64,000 nucleotides of DNA from Pseudomonadota bacterium (GTDB taxonomy: Bacteria > Desulfobacterota > Desulfobacteria > Desulfobacterales > RPRI01): positions 1 to 64,000 of the forward strand of contig JAHITX010000040.1 of assembly GCA_018817425.1 (NCBI GenBank), read 5' to 3'. Shown here in pieces: positions 15,908-26,762 of the stretch (position 1 is its first letter; each line of letters starts with the position of its first letter). A program made the position numbers and the translations under genes. The notes under the pieces are model-generated. The model was given only the letters and a program-made list of their open reading frames with translations, searched no databases and was not told the DNA's origin.

Positions 15908-16762
15908 TTACATGCTTTTGCTTTCAATTAATGCTTTTAACTTATCCCACTGTACTTCCCGGTTGATGACAGGCTTATTATTATTTTTGTAAGCATAAAG
16001 ATTTTCTTCAAAACTTGGTTTTGCCTTACTTTTATAAATAATTCCAAGTGGCCATGGAGATGATTCACATGCTTTGCTGAAAGCGGAATCCCTGTTTGTC
16101 GGATCGTAGCTATCGTCTATAACATATGTGTTTTCTTCATACCATTTCCATGTATTAATCTTGTTAAAGGATACACAGGGGGTAAAGGTGTCTACAAGGG
16201 CAAAACCTTTATGCTGTATTGCCTGTTTAAAAATATTTTTGCTTAAATCCTGATTGTGAATAGATGTCCTGGCAACAAAAGAAGCATTCAGGGATACAGC
16301 AACAGCCAATGGATTGAAAGGTTCCTCAAACACACCGTCAACCTGTAAGGGAGTCACAAACCCGAGTTGGCTGGTAGGCGAAGCCTGGCCTTTTGTGAGG
16401 CCGTAAACCATATTGTTGTGTACGATTATAGTAATATCGGGATTTCTGCGTATAGCATGTATAAAATGATTACCGCCCTCACCGTACATATCACCATCGC
16501 CACTTGTAATAATGACGTGCAGGTCGGGATTTGCCGCTTTAATCATCGTTGCCGGTGGTAAAGCCCTTCCATGAAGACCGTTAAAGAAGTTTGTACGAAG
16601 ATAATGTGGGGTTTTTGCTGCTTGCCCAATGCCTGATACCAGAACCAGGTTTTGAGGATTTATATCCAATTCGTTAAGAGTGCTTTTTAAGGCATTAAGT
16701 ATCCCAAAATTACCGCAGCCGGGGCACCATGCGATATCTGTTTTTTCTATATCAAAGTTCAT
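15908..16762 (-). CDS. 2-oxoacid:ferredoxin oxidoreductase, beta subunit (KorB-like)
   Basis: This 284-residue thiamine-diphosphate subunit has WCPGCGNFG at residues 12-20 and the TPP/Mg site [11 protein letters not shown] (88-98) with [16 protein letters not shown]. It belongs to the two-subunit 2-oxoglutarate/2-oxoacid oxidoreductases, which decarboxylate a 2-oxoacid to its acyl-CoA and reduce ferredoxin. The gene starts 13 bp after the alpha gene, in one operon, and ends 17 bp from convergent mgtE with no room for a long terminator. 2-oxoglutarate, the substrate of many KorAB enzymes, is likely but unproven. Confidence 0.9.
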   Translation of the reverse strand: MNFDIEKTDIAWCPGCGNFGILNALKSTLNELDINPQNLVLVSGIGQAAKTPHYLRTNFFNGLHGRALPPATMIKAANPDLHVIITSGDGDMYGEGGNHFIHAIRRNPDITIIVHNNMVYGLTKGQASPTSQLGFVTPLQVDGVFEEPFNPLAVAVSLNASFVARTSIHNQDLSKNIFKQAIQHKGFALVDTFTPCVSFNKINTWKWYEENTYVIDDSYDPTNRDSAFSKACESSPWPLGIIYKSKAKPSFEENLYAYKNNNKPVINREVQWDKLKALIESKSM

Positions 16763-16775
16763 TTCTTATCCTTTC

Positions 16776-18482
16776 TCAAGAAATTATTTCGGATATTTTC
16801 TCTGTGAGTTCTTCAACAGTAAACGGCAACCCGTTATATTTTAAAATCTTATGATTTATCTTAACTCCTGTTTCACGTAAAATCAGTTTTCCAAGTTGTG
16901 ATGTGGCATTGTTTTCAACAATAATCGTATTTTTGGCGGTTAAAAGAACTTGATGCAGATTTTCAGGCAATGGATAAACTTGTTGGAGTGCGATATGGGC
17001 AATATCTTTTTTGCCAAGGCACACCACGGCTTCTCTTACTATACGGTTTGTAGAACCCCAGCTGATAATAATTTTCCGGGAATTTGAAGGTCCATATATT
17101 TGAGCAGGAATGACAGATTCCTTGATAAGCGAGAGTTTTGCAAGACGCTTATCTACCATTTTTACCCTTAACTCCGGATCTTCGGTTATGTGCCCGGCCT
17201 CGTCATGTTCATCGCTATCTACCCCTATAAGTCCTTTGCCTTTACCCGGTATGCCGCGTGGTGAAATGCCGTCATCTGTAATCTTATATCGAAGATAATT
17301 TTCATCTGTTTCAATAATATGGTTTTCTATTTTAAGCTGATTTAAATCAAAGGGTGGTATGTTGTAATAAGTATCTACAAGATATTGATCAGTTAGAATA
17401 ATAACAGGAACCTGAAATTTGTCGGCAAGGTTAAAAGCTTTTTGGGTAATATAAAAAGCATTTTTTAAAGATCCCGGAGCAAGAATAATTCTTGGAAATT
17501 CTCCATGTCCGGCATAAAGCGCAAGCTCAAGATCTCCTTGTTCGGTACGTGTAGGCAGTCCTGTAGCTGGACCTGGCCGCTGGGCAAGGTGAATAACAAC
17601 CGGCATTTCAAGCATACCTGCTAAACTCAAGCCTTCAGCCATTAATGCAAAACCGCCTCCGGATGTTGTAACCATAGTCCTTGCACCGGCATACCATGCT
17701 CCGATTGCCATATTAATGGCTGCAATTTCATCTTCGGCTTGTTCAACTATTAATTCAAAATCATGGGCAACTTTAGCCATGAAAGTGATTACCCCTGTTC
17801 CTGGAGTCATTGGATAAGAAGTAATGCAGCGGCATCCGCCCGCGATTGCTCCCATGGCGATTGCCTCGGAACCGTTTATCATTATATCGGTTTGAATATC
17901 TGATATTGATAATTCAGGAAGCAAAACCGTATTGTTTTCCCGCAGTTTTCTGCCATGCTCAAAACCAAGATTGGCAGCCCGGATATTAAGTTCAACGACT
18001 TTATCGCCTTTTTTTTCAAAATACTTTCTTAAGTGGTTTTCCAAAATCTGATAGTCTGTTTTCAGCAAAGAAAGTATAATACCAAGTACGATGCTGTTTG
18101 AATAAATTTTGCTGCCAAGCTCTTTTGAGAGTTTGCTTAAAGGTATATCAATGATTTTCAAATTACTTTCCAGCACCTCATTGTCTCCGACAATAATTGT
18201 ATTTTCCGTGATACGTTTTTGGACTCTATGAAGCACTTGTTTATCTAAAGGTATAATAAGATCGATCCTGTCAATAGGAGCCTGTAGAGGATGTGAGCCT
18301 ACACGAATACTGGTAGTATTTGTTCCGCCGCGGACTCTTGACATGTATTCTTTTGTGGCAAAAACATAAAGATTATTTTGTTTGAGAATTTTTGTTAAAA
18401 GCTGCTCAATTGTCTGAATACCCTGGCCGGCTTCTCCACCGAGGACTATGGAGATGTCATTTGATGGTAGCGTTTGGGACAT
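16776..18482 (-). CDS. 2-oxoacid:ferredoxin oxidoreductase, fused gamma-alpha subunit (KorA-like)
   Basis: This 568-residue protein has a gamma domain first (LGGEAGQGIQTIEQ near residue 14) and the alpha domain from about 205 (NGSEAIAMGAIAGG, SYPMTPGTGV). The gamma-alpha fusion is typical of KorA-type enzymes. Together with the KorB-like subunit it makes low-potential reduced ferredoxin from 2-oxoacids, which links central carbon flow to enzymes such as the HdrA complex in this window. A strong GGAGGG lies upstream of the ATG. Confidence 0.9.
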   Translation of the reverse strand: MSQTLPSNDISIVLGGEAGQGIQTIEQLLTKILKQNNLYVFATKEYMSRVRGGTNTTSIRVGSHPLQAPIDRIDLIIPLDKQVLHRVQKRITENTIIVGDNEVLESNLKIIDIPLSKLSKELGSKIYSNSIVLGIILSLLKTDYQILENHLRKYFEKKGDKVVELNIRAANLGFEHGRKLRENNTVLLPELSISDIQTDIMINGSEAIAMGAIAGGCRCITSYPMTPGTGVITFMAKVAHDFELIVEQAEDEIAAINMAIGAWYAGARTMVTTSGGGFALMAEGLSLAGMLEMPVVIHLAQRPGPATGLPTRTEQGDLELALYAGHGEFPRIILAPGSLKNAFYITQKAFNLADKFQVPVIILTDQYLVDTYYNIPPFDLNQLKIENHIIETDENYLRYKITDDGISPRGIPGKGKGLIGVDSDEHDEAGHITEDPELRVKMVDKRLAKLSLIKESVIPAQIYGPSNSRKIIISWGSTNRIVREAVVCLGKKDIAHIALQQVYPLPENLHQVLLTAKNTIIVENNATSQLGKLILRETGVKINHKILKYNGLPFTVEELTEKISEIIS

Positions 18483-18779
18483 TAGTATACGCCCTCCTAT
18501 CGTTTTGAATTATAAAACATTAAATATTCAATAGGTTATACTGGTAGTTTTTACGATTGAACTATATAAATTTACGCGTTTCCCAATGCTTTCAATAAAA
18601 AATCAACTTTAGCTTAAGTTGAGCATACTTAATTATTAACGTTAACATTTATTTTAAATATCGCAAGAAAAAGATTTTGGAAAATAATTATATTTATTGC
18701 TAAATTTAACATGTTAAGGTAAATGAGTATCCTAAATATTTACGCCACAATTACTTTATGCTTATATAAAGGAGCTATT

Positions 18780-19259
18780 TTGGAAGGAAAAAAGATAAAA
18801 GACAGCCAGGTTACAACTATTCAGCAAATGACACATCTTGATGCTAACTTTGCCGGAAATGTGCATGGCGGGGTAGTAATGAAGCATATTGATTCCACCG
18901 CAGGAATTGTTGCTACCAGGCATGCGCAATGCAATGTTGTTACAGCTTCAATTGACCGTCTGGATTTTATCAGCCCGGTATATATAGGAGATTTATTAAT
19001 CTTGAAAGCCAGTGTTAATATGGTAGGCAAAACTTCTATGGAAATAGGTGTAAAGGTGGAAGCCCAAAATTATATTACCGGTGAAACCAGGACAACGGCA
19101 CTGGCTTATCTCACGTATGTTGCTTTAGATCAGAAAGGAAATCCTGCCTACGTTCCTCCGCTTATTCTTGAAAACGAAGAAGAAACCCGGAGAAACAGGG
19201 AGGCTGCGTCCAGAAGAGAAATGCGGCTTGCAGAAAGAAAAAGAGAAAAAAACAAATAA
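18780..19259 (+). CDS. Acyl-CoA thioesterase (hotdog fold, YciA/BACH-like)
   Basis: This is about 159 residues. GNVHGGVVMKHIDSTAGIVA carries the conserved HGG-xxx-D-x-AG signature of acyl-CoA thioesterases, followed by RLDFISPVYIGDLL. It hydrolyses acyl-CoA to free acid and CoA, with chain preference unknown. I chose TTG at 18780 because AAAGGAG sits 6 bases upstream. An ATG at 18723 would add 19 residues that do not look like the family. The C-terminus is a charged helix (RREMRLAERKREKNK). Confidence 0.85.
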   Translation: MEGKKIKDSQVTTIQQMTHLDANFAGNVHGGVVMKHIDSTAGIVATRHAQCNVVTASIDRLDFISPVYIGDLLILKASVNMVGKTSMEIGVKVEAQNYITGETRTTALAYLTYVALDQKGNPAYVPPLILENEEETRRNREAASRREMRLAERKREKNK

Positions 19260-19321
19260 AGTATGATTCACATGTGCTTTTCAACCAAACGGCAATTAAT
19301 TTATGAAAAGTACTATATAAA

Positions 19322-19681
19322 TCAATTGCCAAGAAGTTCTTTTTGTAACCATTCTTTTACATCGCCTTCAATTGAATAAACACCCTTATTATTTCCTATA
19401 GAGTCTAAGAAGAGTTCTTTAACTTTATTCGGCAATTTTATTTTGGCAAGTTCTGTTGCTTCATCCGAATTTCTGCGTATGAGATATACCACCGGCTCTT
19501 TTCCCCAGGTATTTACTACAAAATAGAATGAAACATCCTCTTTTCCCCGGATTACATAATTACCCCGTGTCCAGTTATTGCCCCATTCCAGATAAAGCCT
19601 GACGGCTTCTTCAGGAGTCATTTCCCAGTCGATGTTGTCTAACAGATCCTGATCATTTCTAATCTCTTCGATACTTAACAT
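19322..19681 (-). CDS. DVU0772-like conserved protein
   Basis: This is a 119-residue soluble protein. DWEMTPEEAVRLYLEWGNNW and SFYFVVNTWGKEPVVYLI resemble the small DVU0772-type family known from sulfate reducers. The recognition is from memory and the function is unknown. It is the last gene of the minus-strand run that begins at 24745 and lies 12 bp from the ParB-like gene. Confidence 0.65.
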   Translation of the reverse strand: MLSIEEIRNDQDLLDNIDWEMTPEEAVRLYLEWGNNWTRGNYVIRGKEDVSFYFVVNTWGKEPVVYLIRRNSDEATELAKIKLPNKVKELFLDSIGNNKGVYSIEGDVKEWLQKELLGN

Positions 19682-19693
19682 GTATATACCCTT

Positions 19694-20656
19694 TTAAATT
19701 TCTTTTGAAAGTATTTTACGTAATACCGGATTTTCTATCAGTTTGTTAAGATATTTAGTTTGTTCATTCAGGTCTGTGATTTTTTTAAACTCCATGTTTA
19801 TATGAAAAGAACTGCCTTCGAAATTAGGAGGTGGTATCAGCTTGATTCCTTCAATAAGATTAAGTTTTTTTAAATTATTTTCAAATTCAGTTTCAAACTG
19901 TATAAGAGTTGGGAAACGTCTTTTTTTAAGGTGATTTCTAATTAAACGTGTTTTTTGATTTCTATCAATATTTTTATCGTTTAAAATATTACTTAAATTA
20001 TCTTCTTTTAACAAATCTGCAATAGTGATATTTTCATTTACGGCGATTTCATAACAAAGCGTAAGAAACTCTCTTTGCTTATTAAGGCTAAGCTTTAATT
20101 TATCGAAAATAATGGCAATATCGGTTCCTGTTTGATTATATTCCGGTTTTGTGAGTTCAAGAGCCATTGCCAGAGAAAGTGTATCAGAAAGAATATATTT
20201 TTGTATTATAACCGGCAAATCGCAAAGCTTTATAATTTTTTTAATCAAAACAGGATTGTCGGGAAGGCCAAGTGAAAAAGCGGCTTCAGGCAAAGCTTTT
20301 TCTTCAAAATAGCTTGAAACCATTTTATAGCATTTCGATATTTCAATTAAATTTAATTGCCTTTGAAATGAATTATCACTTATAGCGATCTTGACATATT
20401 CAAGAGAACTATCGTTTTTGCAAAGCACTCTCGCAACTAAATCTGACTTTCCGAGACTTTGTATTGCCTTAATTCGCCTGAAACCGCTTATAATGGAATA
20501 TCCGGAATTATTTATAAGCAGTATTGGCGGGTTGATAAGCCCGTTGTTATTAATTGAACGGGCAAGGGTATCTATGTTTTCTTCTGTTGTTATTCTAAAA
20601 GTGTCATCTTCTAATAAAATCGAAGATAAAAAGACAAGTTCTTCTTTCCATATCAT
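19694..20656 (-). CDS. ParB/Spo0J-like nuclease-domain protein
   Basis: This 320-residue protein has an N-terminal ParB-like fold: [17 protein letters not shown] near residues 28-44, and [16 protein letters not shown], the GxRR nucleotide-binding motif, near 54-69. A helical middle region follows. Unlike chromosomal ParB it has no obvious dimerisation domain, no parA neighbour and no parS site that I see. Its start overlaps the purC stop by 4 bp. It is more likely a regulatory or nucleotide-binding relative than a segregation protein. Confidence 0.7.
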   Translation of the reverse strand: MIWKEELVFLSSILLEDDTFRITTEENIDTLARSINNNGLINPPILLINNSGYSIISGFRRIKAIQSLGKSDLVARVLCKNDSSLEYVKIAISDNSFQRQLNLIEISKCYKMVSSYFEEKALPEAAFSLGLPDNPVLIKKIIKLCDLPVIIQKYILSDTLSLAMALELTKPEYNQTGTDIAIIFDKLKLSLNKQREFLTLCYEIAVNENITIADLLKEDNLSNILNDKNIDRNQKTRLIRNHLKKRRFPTLIQFETEFENNLKKLNLIEGIKLIPPPNFEGSSFHINMEFKKITDLNEQTKYLNKLIENPVLRKILSKEI

Positions 20657-21543
20657 AATTCAGTGCCGCTAAGACGCTTTAATGCTTCCATGTATTTGCT
20701 GCGGGTGTCATCAATAACATTTTTTGGAAGAGAAGGCGCAGGTGGATTCTTATCCCACTTGATCGAAGATAGATAATCTCTCAAATATTGTTTATCAAAA
20801 CTTGATTGAGGCCCTCCCGGTTTATAAGAATTTTCCGGCCAGAATCTTGATGAATCCGGAGTAAGGATTTCATCTATTATAATAATTTCATTTTCAAGAA
20901 GTCCGAATTCAAATTTTGTATCAGCAATTATAATACCTTTTTGGAGTGCGAATTGCGCCCCTTTATTATATATTTCAATACTTAATTTTTTTATAGTTTC
21001 AGCCAGATCTTTTCCTATTCTTTTGACAGTTTCATCAAAATCTATATTTATATCATGAAAGCCTACTTCTTCTTTTGTTGAAGGAGTAAAAATTGGTTCA
21101 GGCAGCTTATCGGATTCTTTCAAACCTTTTGGAAGTTTTATACCGCAAATTTCTCCACTTTCTTTATAAGAATTCCATCCTGATCCTGATAAATATCCTC
21201 TTACAACACATTCAATAGGAAGTGGATTTGTTTTTATTACAAGCATGCTTCTTTGATTTAAGATGTCAGCATATTGCCTGCATTTTGAAGGATAATCATT
21301 AACATTTCCTGAAATAACATGATTTTTAATTACGGATTTCATCATATCAAACCAGAACAAGGATATTTTCGAAAGAATTTTTCCTTTATCCGGTATAGGG
21401 TCGGGCATTACTACATCAAAAGCAGAAATTCTGTCTGTTGCAACCATTAAAAGTTTATCATCAAGATCATAAATATCTCTTACTTTTCCTCTTTTAATAA
21501 GTTTAATATCTTTAAAATCAGTTTCACAAATTGCTTGCGTCAT
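20653..21543 (-). CDS. purC: Phosphoribosylaminoimidazole-succinocarboxamide synthase
   Basis: This 296-residue SAICAR synthetase performs purine biosynthesis step 8, joining CAIR and aspartate with ATP. The family blocks are present: [63 protein letters not shown] and [10 protein letters not shown]. The longer form (about 290-300 residues) is usual in this clade. It abuts the PilZ gene and overlaps the ParB-like gene, so it is transcribed inside what looks like a signalling operon. Confidence 0.95.
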   Translation of the reverse strand: MTQAICETDFKDIKLIKRGKVRDIYDLDDKLLMVATDRISAFDVVMPDPIPDKGKILSKISLFWFDMMKSVIKNHVISGNVNDYPSKCRQYADILNQRSMLVIKTNPLPIECVVRGYLSGSGWNSYKESGEICGIKLPKGLKESDKLPEPIFTPSTKEEVGFHDINIDFDETVKRIGKDLAETIKKLSIEIYNKGAQFALQKGIIIADTKFEFGLLENEIIIIDEILTPDSSRFWPENSYKPGGPQSSFDKQYLRDYLSSIKWDKNPPAPSLPKNVIDDTRSKYMEALKRLSGTEL

Positions 21544-21900
21544 TTAAATTTCCTTTTCATTCTTTTCTGTTGTAAAATTATCAATATATACTTTTAAAAT
21601 CTCAAGGTTAGGTTTAGTGATCGGATTAAATTTAATACCTATTTTATATTTGTCTTTGCTGTCTTGTATTGTATGAATTACTATGCCTTTAATTTCCACC
21701 AAAGATTCTTTCAGAGCAATAGACACCAAAACAGTGCTTTCGTTATTAATCAAAAAATGTGTTTCGAGAAGAATTCCTGATTCCGAAACATTAATAGTTC
21801 TGCCTGTCCCTTGTTTCACTAGTAAATCATTTTCATAAACTTCTATATGCAATAAGTTAAGCGAATTAAATCTTGAGTGTTTTCTCTTGTTTTCTGTCAT
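21544..21900 (-). CDS. PilZ-domain protein
   Basis: This is about 118 residues forming a single PilZ domain. RKHSR (RxxxR) lies near the N-terminus and NVSESG ((D/N)xSxxG) about 35 residues later, so both c-di-GMP-binding motifs are present. ATG 21900 (MTENKRKH) is preferred over 21927 because AAGG lies upstream. It is probably a c-di-GMP sensor for the neighbouring PATAN and MglA proteins. The target is inferred only from position. Confidence 0.8.
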   Translation of the reverse strand: MTENKRKHSRFNSLNLLHIEVYENDLLVKQGTGRTINVSESGILLETHFLINNESTVLVSIALKESLVEIKGIVIHTIQDSKDKYKIGIKFNPITKPNLEILKVYIDNFTTEKNEKEI

Positions 21901-21952
21901 GGTATTTGCCTTTGGGATATAATGCACTACGATTTATGAATATAACATACAT

Positions 21953-23125
21953 TTATGATGATGATGATTTTCTATGCAGTTCACTTGCAACCATTGTTGT
22001 AGCAGAGATACATGATCCGATATTTTCCAGGATATTTTTAAAGGTTAACGAAAGATTATCGTATTCTTTTTGAATATTTCCTGTTTCAATGGCGGTAGCT
22101 TTGATGTTTGTTGAGCCTAAAACCGATGCTGAATGCGGTTCCTGACCAATATTAATGAAGGGAATTTGCCCTATATAATCTCCGGCACTAAGATTTACTA
22201 TTGGGAGATAGCCGTTTTTTGTGTTACGGACTATCAAAACCTCCCCTTCTGTTATTTTATAACATTTATTATTGGGTGAGCCCTGTTCGATTAGTATTTT
22301 CTTATTTTGCAAAATATCTTTTACATTTATTTTATTTAAATAGGTATCAATCATCATTGTTGTTTGTGTTTGCAATCTATTGTCAAGACTTTTTATTATC
22401 TCTTTCATTTCGGAAGATAATTTGGTAAACTCACCGTAAAGCCTTTGCGAATCCAGCAGGCCGAGTTGCACTGTTCCAACAGCTTTTGCTGAAGCATTTC
22501 TTACCCTATCCCCAGGCATAACCGCTGAAATGCTACCGATAAATGATCCATCGCTAAGTCTTAAAATCTTTACGGTACCTTTATCAGTTTCTTTAATGAT
22601 TTCAACTGTTCCTTCCAATACTGTCCACATCCAGTTGCCGTATTTGCCTTCTTCAACTATTTTGTTGCCATCAAAATGTTCTTCTTCGTCAACAACATAG
22701 GCATAATCAACGAGTGGGCCTCTGATAACGGGAATGGCAGATTGTTTATCAGAGCTTCCTGAAGGTTTTTTTTCGAAAGAAACAGGACCAAGTTTTTCTA
22801 TCTGGCCGTCATCAAGCAGTCTTAAAGCATCTAAGGTAATTTCCATTCTGCTTTTTTGTACGACATTTTTTAAATTTACTTCTTCCTGGTAAAATTCATA
22901 GTCACCGTCAATCCATCCAAAAAGAGCATATGCGGCATCAACGCCCCTTTTTGTTCCTGCAGAAGCATCAACAATATTTCCTTTTACAAAATACATTAAT
23001 CCCGGATCGGAAGAATATTTACTCTTAATCTTTAAAACACCTGTGCTTGAGTTTGTGCCAAAAATCTGGAATAATTCTCCAAGATTAAGAAAATTTAAAT
23101 TTCCGGAAAGTGATATATTACTCAT
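21953..23125 (-). CDS. PATAN/DUF4388 protein with two cyclic-nucleotide-binding-like domains
   Basis: This is a 390-residue protein. Residues 1-90 are a DUF4388/PATAN domain (LNFLNLGELFQIFG, GVLKIKS, GLMYFVKGNIVDA, ALFGWIDGDYEF). Two cyclic-nucleotide-binding-like beta-rolls follow, at about 140-235 (WMWTVLEGTVEII) and 270-365 (NKCYKITEGEVLIV, LSAGDYIG). The phosphate-binding cassette is poorly conserved, so ligand binding is uncertain. It ends 5 bp before the MglA-type GTPase gene would start, in the same operon. It may be an effector or scaffold of that GTPase. Confidence 0.75.
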   Translation of the reverse strand: MSNISLSGNLNFLNLGELFQIFGTNSSTGVLKIKSKYSSDPGLMYFVKGNIVDASAGTKRGVDAAYALFGWIDGDYEFYQEEVNLKNVVQKSRMEITLDALRLLDDGQIEKLGPVSFEKKPSGSSDKQSAIPVIRGPLVDYAYVVDEEEHFDGNKIVEEGKYGNWMWTVLEGTVEIIKETDKGTVKILRLSDGSFIGSISAVMPGDRVRNASAKAVGTVQLGLLDSQRLYGEFTKLSSEMKEIIKSLDNRLQTQTTMMIDTYLNKINVKDILQNKKILIEQGSPNNKCYKITEGEVLIVRNTKNGYLPIVNLSAGDYIGQIPFINIGQEPHSASVLGSTNIKATAIETGNIQKEYDNLSLTFKNILENIGSCISATTMVASELHRKSSSS

Positions 23126-23129
23126 TTAT

Positions 23130-23753
23130 CTATTGAGCCCAGTTAAATTCCTTTTGCAAATGAACCAGAGTCAGTTTTAAACACTCTTTTAATGTTGCTC
23201 CTACACCCTGACCCGACAAAGCACTTGCCGGGAAGTGCGGAACTTTGAGTTGTTTGTTAAGATCATTTTGCAGTTTTTCTATAGACATTATCGGTATAGT
23301 GTTACCGGGAATATTGGCTATATCTCTTTTATTGTATTGAAGTATGAGAGGAATTTTAAAAATATTGAGCCCGCATTCTTTCAGGTTCTGATCAAGATCT
23401 TTAAGCGAAAGCATATTTTTTTCGCGTCTGATAGCAAAAGAATCGGCTACAAATACAATTCCGTCCGCACCCTTTAAAACCAGTTTTCTGGTAGAACTGT
23501 ATTGAACCTGTCCTGGAACGGTATACAGTTGTACTTTAACGTCGCACCCTTTGATTTTACCAAGCCCCATGGGAAGGAAATCAAAAAAGAGGGTTCTGTC
23601 CCCCTCGGTATTGATCGTGACCATTTGGTCGGAAACCTGTTTTTTATAAGTTTTGAAAATATATTCGAGATTGGTGGTCTTACCGGATCTTCCCGGGCCG
23701 TAAAATACAATTTTACATTCAATCTCGCGACTTTTTAGGTTAAAAACCGCCAT
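23130..23753 (-). CDS. MglA-type small Ras-like GTPase
   Basis: This 207-residue GTPase has the P-loop GPGRSGKT at residues 19-26, switch II TVPGQ at 78-82 (TVPG instead of DxxG, a hallmark of MglA), and NKRD at 141-144. Bacterial MglA proteins control polarity and motility with an MglB activator. No MglB/roadblock gene is adjacent, and the PATAN and PilZ proteins are. The adjacent genes may replace MglB as regulators, but that is inference. Confidence 0.88.
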   Translation of the reverse strand: MAVFNLKSREIECKIVFYGPGRSGKTTNLEYIFKTYKKQVSDQMVTINTEGDRTLFFDFLPMGLGKIKGCDVKVQLYTVPGQVQYSSTRKLVLKGADGIVFVADSFAIRREKNMLSLKDLDQNLKECGLNIFKIPLILQYNKRDIANIPGNTIPIMSIEKLQNDLNKQLKVPHFPASALSGQGVGATLKECLKLTLVHLQKEFNWAQ

Positions 23754-23788
23754 CTAACATAACTCCGAACATAGTGATAAGTAAAATG

Positions 23789-24745
23789 CTAGTCAGTAAA
23801 CATTTTTAGATCAAGGCTGTAATTTCCCTTTTTAGGGCCAGAGTCGATCTTTGAAAAAGCAAGTATAACACCCGAGCCGTTCAAGATGGCAATTGGTGAA
23901 TAAAATTGAATATTATTTAATTTTAAACCTGTTTTAAATTTATCTATAAATAGTTTTTCCCTGCCAGAAACAATAAGGCTAACCACATTCTCTGATTGAA
24001 ACGCAACATCAAGAAGAATTTCCGGGCCTTTATCCAATGTAATTCCAACAGAATTTATATCTAAAAATTCTTCTTCATCATCGTTTAACTCTGGGATATC
24101 CAACAAAGGTTTTGTTGAATGTTTTTGCTCATCAGCTTTTTCAGTGATTATATTTTGTACATCTACATTTTCCTTCACTTCTTCCGCAAGAATTTTATTT
24201 TCAATTCCTTTTTCTTTTAAAAGGTTTTCTAAAAAAAACTTTATTTTTTCTTCTTGCCCTGAGGAAAAGATACCGAGCTTCAACCATTCTCTATATTGAG
24301 AAAGAGCATTATCTGCTCCGGAAGATGCGAAATAGCATCTTAAAATATTTTTGGCGGCCACAAGCCGTAAAGAGTCTGTTTTTAATAATTCATTAAATTC
24401 TTTTATAGCTCTCTCAAATTGGCCGAATTTAGTAAGTATTATTGCTCCTTCAAGGGTTGCTGATTCTTTATCGTTTGAAAAAGCAAATTTTTCTTTGATC
24501 AAATTTTGTGTATCATCAGAAAGTTCAGGTATTTTTAAATCATTATATTTAGATATAATCTGCTTTAACGACTCCATTGTATTATTAATACCTTCAAGCA
24601 ATTGCCGGCTGTTTTCAGGCTTTATGTTTTTTTTAATAAGTTCTTTAGCATTTTTATAGGTTGCCATGGCTTCGTTCAATAAACCCTGACTTTTGTATAT
24701 TTCCGCTTCCTGCAAAACAGATTTAATTTGTTCCTTGATACCCAT
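23789..24745 (-). CDS. TPR-like helical protein of unknown function
   Basis: This is a 318-residue protein. The first 180 residues are helical with TPR-like periodicity (LNEAMATYKNAKELIKKN, FGQFERAIKEFNELLKTDSL). The C-terminal 90 residues look like a beta-rich domain (GPEILLDVAFQSENVVSLI). I do not recognise a family. It is the first gene of the minus-strand operon, 35 bp upstream of the MglA-type gene, and may act as a partner or adaptor. Confidence 0.6.
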   Translation of the reverse strand: MGIKEQIKSVLQEAEIYKSQGLLNEAMATYKNAKELIKKNIKPENSRQLLEGINNTMESLKQIISKYNDLKIPELSDDTQNLIKEKFAFSNDKESATLEGAIILTKFGQFERAIKEFNELLKTDSLRLVAAKNILRCYFASSGADNALSQYREWLKLGIFSSGQEEKIKFFLENLLKEKGIENKILAEEVKENVDVQNIITEKADEQKHSTKPLLDIPELNDDEEEFLDINSVGITLDKGPEILLDVAFQSENVVSLIVSGREKLFIDKFKTGLKLNNIQFYSPIAILNGSGVILAFSKIDSGPKKGNYSLDLKMFTD

Positions 24746-25004
24746 AAATGATCAACTCGCTAAATTATTAATAAGTAAAAATTTAAATTAGCATGCTCTT
24801 TAGTAATTTTAATTTAATACCTTATTTTAATACAAAATGTCAACACTTCAGAAAATATTAGAAAGAATATGATTATTATAACAAATTTACTTCTTATAAA
24901 TTGGCTTTATTGTTTCAGTAATATTTTTTCAACATAAAACATATTGACAATAATTAAAATTGTTATTACCTGAAATTCATCGTATCAGATATTTCAAACT
25001 TCAC

Positions 25005-25038
25005 CCGAGGACCGAGCTTATCTTTCCTCGGCCTTTTT
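25005..25038 (+). terminator. Terminator-like hairpin in the mdh leader
   Basis: CCGAGG (25005-25010) pairs with CCTCGG (25026-25031), followed by CCTTTTT. It stands between the divergent TPR gene and mdh, downstream of a TTGACA box (24944-24949), so it could attenuate mdh. The rest of 24746-25096 is AT-rich and shows nothing else clear. Confidence 0.6.
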
Positions 25039-25087
25039 AAAAAACTTATTGCGAACCATCATAAAATATAACTATTAATTGGTTTAA

Positions 25088-26032
<945 letters not shown>

Positions 26033-26082
26033 ATACTGTTTAATTTGATGGTATAGCAGAAAAAACATGGTGATAAATAAAA

Positions 26083-26583
26083 ATGGAACTTACCGATATA
26101 GCGCCTATTGAAAAATGGATTGAACTGGAAAAACAAATAAACATAAAATCAGGTCTTTGTGCTAATGTGTTTGATATTAAAGGAATACGAATAAGTGATT
26201 TTCAAAAATGGCCGAACAAACTTTGCCCTGAAATTAAGGCAACTGATAAGGGGCAAAGTTTCATATGCGCTGTGGCTCATATGAACCTTGCAGCTTTGGC
26301 AAAGCAAACAAAAAAAGAAGTTATCGAAGAATGTGACGCAGGACTTGTCAAGATTATTTATCCTATATTTGTAAAAGATGAATTTGTTGGTGCAGTCGGA
26401 GCCTGTGGTTTGTTGCTTGATGATGGGGAAGCTGACACATTTCTGATTAACAAAATAACGGAAATTGAAGAAGAAAAACTTGACAGACTTTCATGCGATA
26501 TTTCAAGTATAAGCACGAAAGAGGCTGAAGAATTAGCACAATTTATAAAAGAAGAAATTGATAAAATGATAGGTGATATATAA
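26083..26583 (+). CDS. PocR sensory-domain protein
   Basis: This 166-residue stand-alone PocR ligand-binding domain reads IEKWIELEKQINIKSGLCAN, then CPEIKATDKGQSFICAVAH, ECDAGLVKIIYPIFV and GAVGACGLLL. PocR domains bind small hydrocarbon-type ligands or heme and metal in some regulators. Four or more conserved cysteines may bind a cofactor. No output domain is attached, so it must act through a partner. It lies 50 bp after mdh and is followed by a palindromic repeat and convergent hdr genes. Confidence 0.8.
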   Translation: MELTDIAPIEKWIELEKQINIKSGLCANVFDIKGIRISDFQKWPNKLCPEIKATDKGQSFICAVAHMNLAALAKQTKKEVIEECDAGLVKIIYPIFVKDEFVGAVGACGLLLDDGEADTFLINKITEIEEEKLDRLSCDISSISTKEAEELAQFIKEEIDKMIGDI

Positions 26584-26609
26584 ATTAACGGGCTTAAATA
26601 AAGCCAGTT

Positions 26610-26752
26610 GAGCCACTTTCAAAACGTTTCAGTTTGGTCAAGCTCAAGGCGGGAGAAAATTTCAACCACAGGAATACATTTAGTATTTCGAGGATTGAAA
26701 TTTAAGCCCAACGCTTAAGATCGGCCAAAATGGGGCGTTTTGAAACTGGCTC
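26610..26752. repeat. Dispersed ~142-bp palindromic element, copy 2 (inverted)
   Basis: This is the reverse complement of copy 1, with the same ends (GAGCCACTTTCAAAACG and CGTTTTGAAACTGGCTC). It fills the space between a PocR gene and the convergent hdrD-like gene. It could serve as a bidirectional terminator there. Confidence 0.88.
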
Positions 26753-26762
26753 CGTTAATTTC

